From assembly GCF_020103695.1 (NCBI RefSeq), contig NZ_JAHXBF010000036.1:49570-113569 (forward strand): DNA of 64,000 nt, given 5' to 3'. Origin of the DNA: Hyalangium versicolor. GTDB lineage: Bacteria > Myxococcota > Myxococcia > Myxococcales > Myxococcaceae. This document shows positions 60,494 through 64,000 of this stretch, piece after piece; the first letter of the stretch is position 1; every line of letters starts with the position of its first letter. The translations under genes and the position numbers were made by a program. The notes under the pieces are model-generated. The model had not been told where the DNA came from, ran no database searches, and worked only from the letters and a program-made list of their open reading frames with translations.

Positions 60494-62893
60494 ATGTCCG
60501 TGCAGATAGCCCAACGAACCCTCGAGGATCTCGGCTTCGCGGAGGTGCTCCGCGCTCTGGCCCAACGGTGTCGGACCGCCCCTGGCAAGGAGCGCGCCCA
60601 GGCCCGCCCCTTCCTGGACACCGAGGATCAAGTCACGGACGCGCTGTCCCTCGTCGGCGAGGCGCGCTCGCTGTCCCAGGAGCAGTTCTCCCTCCCCCTC
60701 GGAGGGGTGAGTGACTTGAGGGACTCGGTGAACCGGGCCTCCAAGGGAGGCCTGCTGGAACCCAGAGAACTCATCGCCTCCGCGCAGTTGCTCTATGCGT
60801 TCGCCCGCACCCGCGAGGCGCTGGAGGAGCGCGAGGAGACAGTCCCCATGCTGGCGACCCTGGGCCGCCGGCTCCCGATGCTGGAGGCGCTCGCGTCTCG
60901 CATCGATCGCAGCTTCGAGCCCGACGGCACCATCTCGGACCGGGCCAGTCCGGACCTGAAGGAAGCGAGGGACCGGGCGAACGGGCTGCACCGCCGCATC
61001 AAGACGCGGCTGGACGAGCTGCTGCACGACGAGGGCTTCCTGCCGAAGCTGCGAGAGAACTACTACACGCTGCGAAACGGGCGGTACGTGGTGCCGGTGA
61101 TCTCGAACTTCCGGGGCGAGGTGCCAGGCATCGTCCACAACGCGAGCCAGACGGGTCAGACGCTCTTCATCGAGCCGCAGGCGATGGTGAGCATGGGCAA
61201 CGATCTGGCGATCGCGCAGTCGGTGGTGGCCGAGGAGGAGCGGCGGATCCTGCAGGAGCTGTCGAACCAGCTTGGCAAGGAGGCGGATCGGGTCCTGGAG
61301 GGGCTGGCGGCGGTGGCTGAGCTGGACGAGGCGGAGGCGGCGGCGATGCTGGCGGCGGACCTGGACGCGCACGCGCCGACGTTCGCCGGCGTGGATGAGC
61401 TGACGCTGTACCAGCTGCGTCACCCGCTGCTGGTGCTGAAGGGCACGCAGGTGGTGTCCAACGACGTGCTGCTGTCGGGCGAGGCGCGGGCGCTGGTGGT
61501 GTCCGGTCCGAACGCGGGCGGCAAGACGGTGACGCTGACGGCGGTGGGGCTGTGCTCGCTGATGCTGCGCTGCGGCCTGCCGGTTCCGGTGGAGAACGGC
61601 TCGCGGATGCCGCTGTACCGCTCGGTGAACTCGACGGTGGGCGATGCGCAGGATTTGTCGCAGGGCCTGTCGACGTTCAGCGCGCACGTGGTGAGCCTGC
61701 GAGACATCGCGGCGCAGGTGAGCAAGGGCTCGCTGGTGCTGATCGACGAGATCGCGGCGGACACGGATCCGCGCGAGGGAGCGGCGATCGCGATCGCGGT
61801 GCTGGAGGAGCTGCTGGAGAGGGGCGCGGTGGTGCTCGTCACCACGCACCTGGAGGAGCTCAAGGCGCTGGCGCACATGGACAAGCGCTTCCTGAACGCG
61901 CGAGTGGGCTTCGATGCAAAGAAGATGGCGCCCACGTACCGGCTGCAACTGGGAGCGGCGGGAGCGTCTTCGGCGATCGAGGTGGCGGCGAGGATGGGGT
62001 TGCCGGAGCGCATCTGCCAGCGCGCGAGAGACCTGTCGATGAACGCGGGCGGTCCGCTGGCGAAGGCGCTGGCGGCGGCCGAGGACGAGCGGCGGCGGCT
62101 GACGGAGGAGTTGGAGAAAGCAAAGGCGGCGGCGGAGGCTGCGGAGAAGCTGCGCAAGGATCTGGAGGCGCAGAAGCAGGCGTTCGAGAAGGAGCGCAAG
62201 GAGAAGATGATGCGCTTCAACGAGGACGTGGCGGCGGCGAGCGAGCACGCGGCGGCGGAGGTGAAGGAGCTGCTCCAGGCGTTGCGCTCGCAAAGCAACG
62301 AGAAAGCGGCGGCGGAGGCGCGAGCGGCGCTGCAGCAGCGGGCTGAGGAGGCAGCGAAGCGGGCCAAGGAGGCGCGAGCGGAGCTCTACCAGGTGCAAGC
62401 GCCACAGCCGCCAACGCTGAAGGTGGGAGCGTGGGTGCGGCACTCGGGATTCGACAAGGACGTGGAGATCCTGGAGTTGCACGACGGCGAGGCGCTGGTG
62501 GCGGCGGGGCTGCTGAAGATGCGAGTGCCGGTATCGGAGCTCTCGGGCTCACGGACGGCGAAGCCGCAACAGAAGTTCCCGGAGCGCAACAAGCAGGAAG
62601 TGGCGCTGAAGAAGGCCTCGGCGGCGGCGCCCGCGGAGGTGAAGGCAACGAACTTCCGCTGCGACGTGCGAGGCATGCGAGCGGACGAGGCGCTGACGGA
62701 GGTAGAGCAGTTCCTCGACCAGGGCATGCGCAGTGGCGAGGAAGCAGCGCTGATCATCCACGGTCACGGCACGGGGGCGCTCAAGCAAGCTATCCGCGAC
62801 TATCTGTCCAACTCGCCCTACATCCGCATGTTCCGTCCGGGCGAGAGCCACGAGGGCGGAGACGGCGTCACGGTGGTGGCACTGCGAGCGTAA
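60494..62893 (+). CDS. mutS2: Endonuclease MutS2
   Basis: A 799-residue MutS2 protein that binds branched DNA and collided ribosomes in other bacteria and suppresses recombination. The start at 60494 is the first Met of the conserved N-terminus (TLEDLGFAEVLRALAQRC). The core and clamp helices precede Walker A GPNAGGKT (338-345), Walker B LVLIDEIAADTDP and the switch His in TTHLEELKALA. A long coiled coil (about 520-640) leads to a KOW-like segment and the C-terminal Smr nuclease domain (723-799) with CDVRG for the usual LDLRG and HGHGTG (756-761). It is followed by a tRNA 3' remnant. Confidence 0.95.
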   Translation: MSVQIAQRTLEDLGFAEVLRALAQRCRTAPGKERAQARPFLDTEDQVTDALSLVGEARSLSQEQFSLPLGGVSDLRDSVNRASKGGLLEPRELIASAQLLYAFARTREALEEREETVPMLATLGRRLPMLEALASRIDRSFEPDGTISDRASPDLKEARDRANGLHRRIKTRLDELLHDEGFLPKLRENYYTLRNGRYVVPVISNFRGEVPGIVHNASQTGQTLFIEPQAMVSMGNDLAIAQSVVAEEERRILQELSNQLGKEADRVLEGLAAVAELDEAEAAAMLAADLDAHAPTFAGVDELTLYQLRHPLLVLKGTQVVSNDVLLSGEARALVVSGPNAGGKTVTLTAVGLCSLMLRCGLPVPVENGSRMPLYRSVNSTVGDAQDLSQGLSTFSAHVVSLRDIAAQVSKGSLVLIDEIAADTDPREGAAIAIAVLEELLERGAVVLVTTHLEELKALAHMDKRFLNARVGFDAKKMAPTYRLQLGAAGASSAIEVAARMGLPERICQRARDLSMNAGGPLAKALAAAEDERRRLTEELEKAKAAAEAAEKLRKDLEAQKQAFEKERKEKMMRFNEDVAAASEHAAAEVKELLQALRSQSNEKAAAEARAALQQRAEEAAKRAKEARAELYQVQAPQPPTLKVGAWVRHSGFDKDVEILELHDGEALVAAGLLKMRVPVSELSGSRTAKPQQKFPERNKQEVALKKASAAAPAEVKATNFRCDVRGMRADEALTEVEQFLDQGMRSGEEAALIIHGHGTGALKQAIRDYLSNSPYIRMFRPGESHEGGDGVTVVALRA

Positions 62894-62902
62894 CTTCGAG
62901 CC

Positions 62903-62930
62903 ACTGGTTCAAGTCCCGTACTCCTCGCCA
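62903..62930 (+). tRNA. 3' end of a tRNA (T-arm, acceptor strand and CCA), probably an integration-site remnant
   Basis: Directly after mutS2 lie a T-arm-like stem-loop (ACTGG 62903-62907, loop TTCAAGT 62908-62914, CCCGT 62915-62919; one mismatch), a 7-nt acceptor-strand segment ACTCCTC (62920-62926), discriminator G and an encoded CCA (62928-62930). The 5' two thirds of the tRNA is absent because mutS2 coding sequence occupies the space. The parent tRNA should have begun GAGGAGT and might be a Leu-type class II tRNA. Duplication of a tRNA 3' end is the usual footprint of integrase-mediated insertion. Confidence 0.5.
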
Positions 62931-63020
62931 ATAGAGGGACCTGGAATCGAGAGGGACACTTCAACGATTCCAGACCCTTCGTCTTTTCAGCCCCCTGGGT
63001 TTCTCCTGCGGCACGCTCCC

Positions 63021-63039
63021 CGTCTCCAGGATGTCTCCA
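63021..63039 (-). repeat. Repeat copy 1: possible integrase-tail remnant
   Basis: CGTCTCCAGGATGTCTCCA matches the copy at 63753 at 17 of 19 positions. On the minus strand one frame reads GDILET followed, in about 20 residues, by a stop. Short tails of this kind occur at the C-termini of some tyrosine recombinases. It could equally be a non-coding repeat. Confidence 0.35.
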
Positions 63040-63153
63040 GAAATCTGGGGTTGCGTCGTTCAGCAGCCTGATCGCCGCAACCCTGGCCGCCGGAGATATG
63101 TGCATGCATCATTGGGTGGTGGTGAGCTTCGCGTAGCCGTGGGGCAGGCCAGT

Positions 63154-63510
63154 CTAATACTTGTAGACCAAGATATAATTCGCTCTACCCGAGTACCAAA
63201 TTCCATTGGCAGGGCTGGTGTTCCACCACTTGAACTTGAACCTTGCCACTACCCGCCAAGTGTACTGATTGATTGGGGTAACGTAGGCTTCAACCCTCAG
63301 AAGAGAGTTATCTCCTTCCGAGTTGTACTCCTCAATCCCCATCAGCGCTGGCGAAACCAATATTGCCCAGTCATTGACTGTCCCGTATGGGACAGTGATG
63401 TATTCACCGTCATTCACCATGCCGGATTCGGCTCCAGCTGCCAAAGCGGCCCCCGCCGAAAGAACGAGAGCAAGCGCTGCAATATTCGAGAGATTGCGAT
63501 AGGCTTTCAT
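63154..63510 (-). CDS. Small secreted hypothetical protein
   Basis: A 118-residue protein. The start at 63510 gives a strong signal peptide (NIAALALVLSAGAALAAG) with an AxA cleavage site. The mature 90 residues are beta-rich and aromatic (YITVPYGTVNDWAILVSP, TWRVVARFKFKWWN, WYSGRANYILVYKY) and contain no Cys. The gene is clearly less GC-rich than the rest of the window, in line with its position in the tRNA-associated island. A GGAG lies about 12 nt upstream of the start. Function unknown. Confidence 0.7.
   Translation of the reverse strand: MKAYRNLSNIAALALVLSAGAALAAGAESGMVNDGEYITVPYGTVNDWAILVSPALMGIEEYNSEGDNSLLRVEAYVTPINQYTWRVVARFKFKWWNTSPANGIWYSGRANYILVYKY

Positions 63511-64000
<490 letters not shown>

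Noticed and set aside
62818..63105. Minus-strand frame ending in STGLEPVARSY over the mutS2 end
   Set aside because: The frame crosses the tRNA T-arm; TGLEPV is the familiar artefact of translating a tRNA 3' end, and there is no ribosome site.

Overview
The window reads as a chromosomal segment of a large-genome, high-GC myxobacterium, probably of the Cystobacterineae (Archangium/Cystobacter/Stigmatella type). This is inferred from the very high third-position GC, three membrane-anchored Ser/Thr protein kinases in 22 kb, an FHA-type sigma54 activator, DUF7151 lipoproteins, many lipobox proteins, a multi-PAS histidine kinase and predator-style cell-wall and polysaccharide hydrolases. No replication, ribosomal or rRNA genes are present, so placement below this level is not possible.

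Layout. 1-3.9 kb: the left edge cuts a TPR-bearing Ser/Thr kinase; a small secreted protein and a decayed M3-peptidase remnant follow. 3.9-8.1 kb: an export operon of two HlyD-type adaptors and a C39-peptidase ABC transporter, with no recognisable precursor peptide. 8.3-13.3 kb: two paralogous Ig-repeat/LamG-like lipoproteins and a PEGA-domain Ser/Thr kinase. 13.3-23.9 kb: a TPR-like protein, GH10 xylanase, FHA-sigma54 regulator, DUF7151 surface lipoprotein, a third kinase, a DraRnl-type RNA ligase and a lipoprotein that may be leaderless. 24.1-25.5 kb: a glycine-zipper protein with an overlapping partner gene that looks like a toxin-immunity pair.

25.7-35.5 kb: a soluble four-PAS histidine kinase, then a tightly coupled minus-strand operon (YIP1 protein, TolC, MacA, ABC ATPase, two separate MacB-type permeases, Cys-rich lipoprotein) that should form a tripartite efflux or lipoprotein-handling machine. 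35.7-44.8 kb: a Clp-family unfoldase, a PlsC-type acyltransferase, an MMPL/RND transporter and a fused acyltransferase-GNAT gene resembling amino-acid-lipid synthases (OlsF type), suggesting a lipid and envelope neighbourhood. 44.8-52.6 kb: a DUF2520 protein, an AAA ATPase with an altered Walker A, a ParE/RelE toxin-antitoxin pair, UbiE/MenG, and a thiamine-precursor-type ABC importer preceded by a 177-nt leader with mutually exclusive stem-loops.

52.7-62.9 kb: a metallopeptidase-propeller-barrel fusion, nadD, a phosphoesterase-like protein, a NamZ-type muramidase, a class III nucleotidyl cyclase, a TPR protein and mutS2. 62.9-64 kb: an accretion zone with a tRNA 3' end, two repeats that may be integrase tails, a small AT-richer secreted gene and the 3' end of an ISAzo13-like transposase cut by the right edge.

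The strongest candidates for something new are the leader RNA at 51.1 kb, the 24.1-25.5 kb pair and the peptidase-propeller-barrel protein. All functional statements come from reading motifs by eye; no database search was run.
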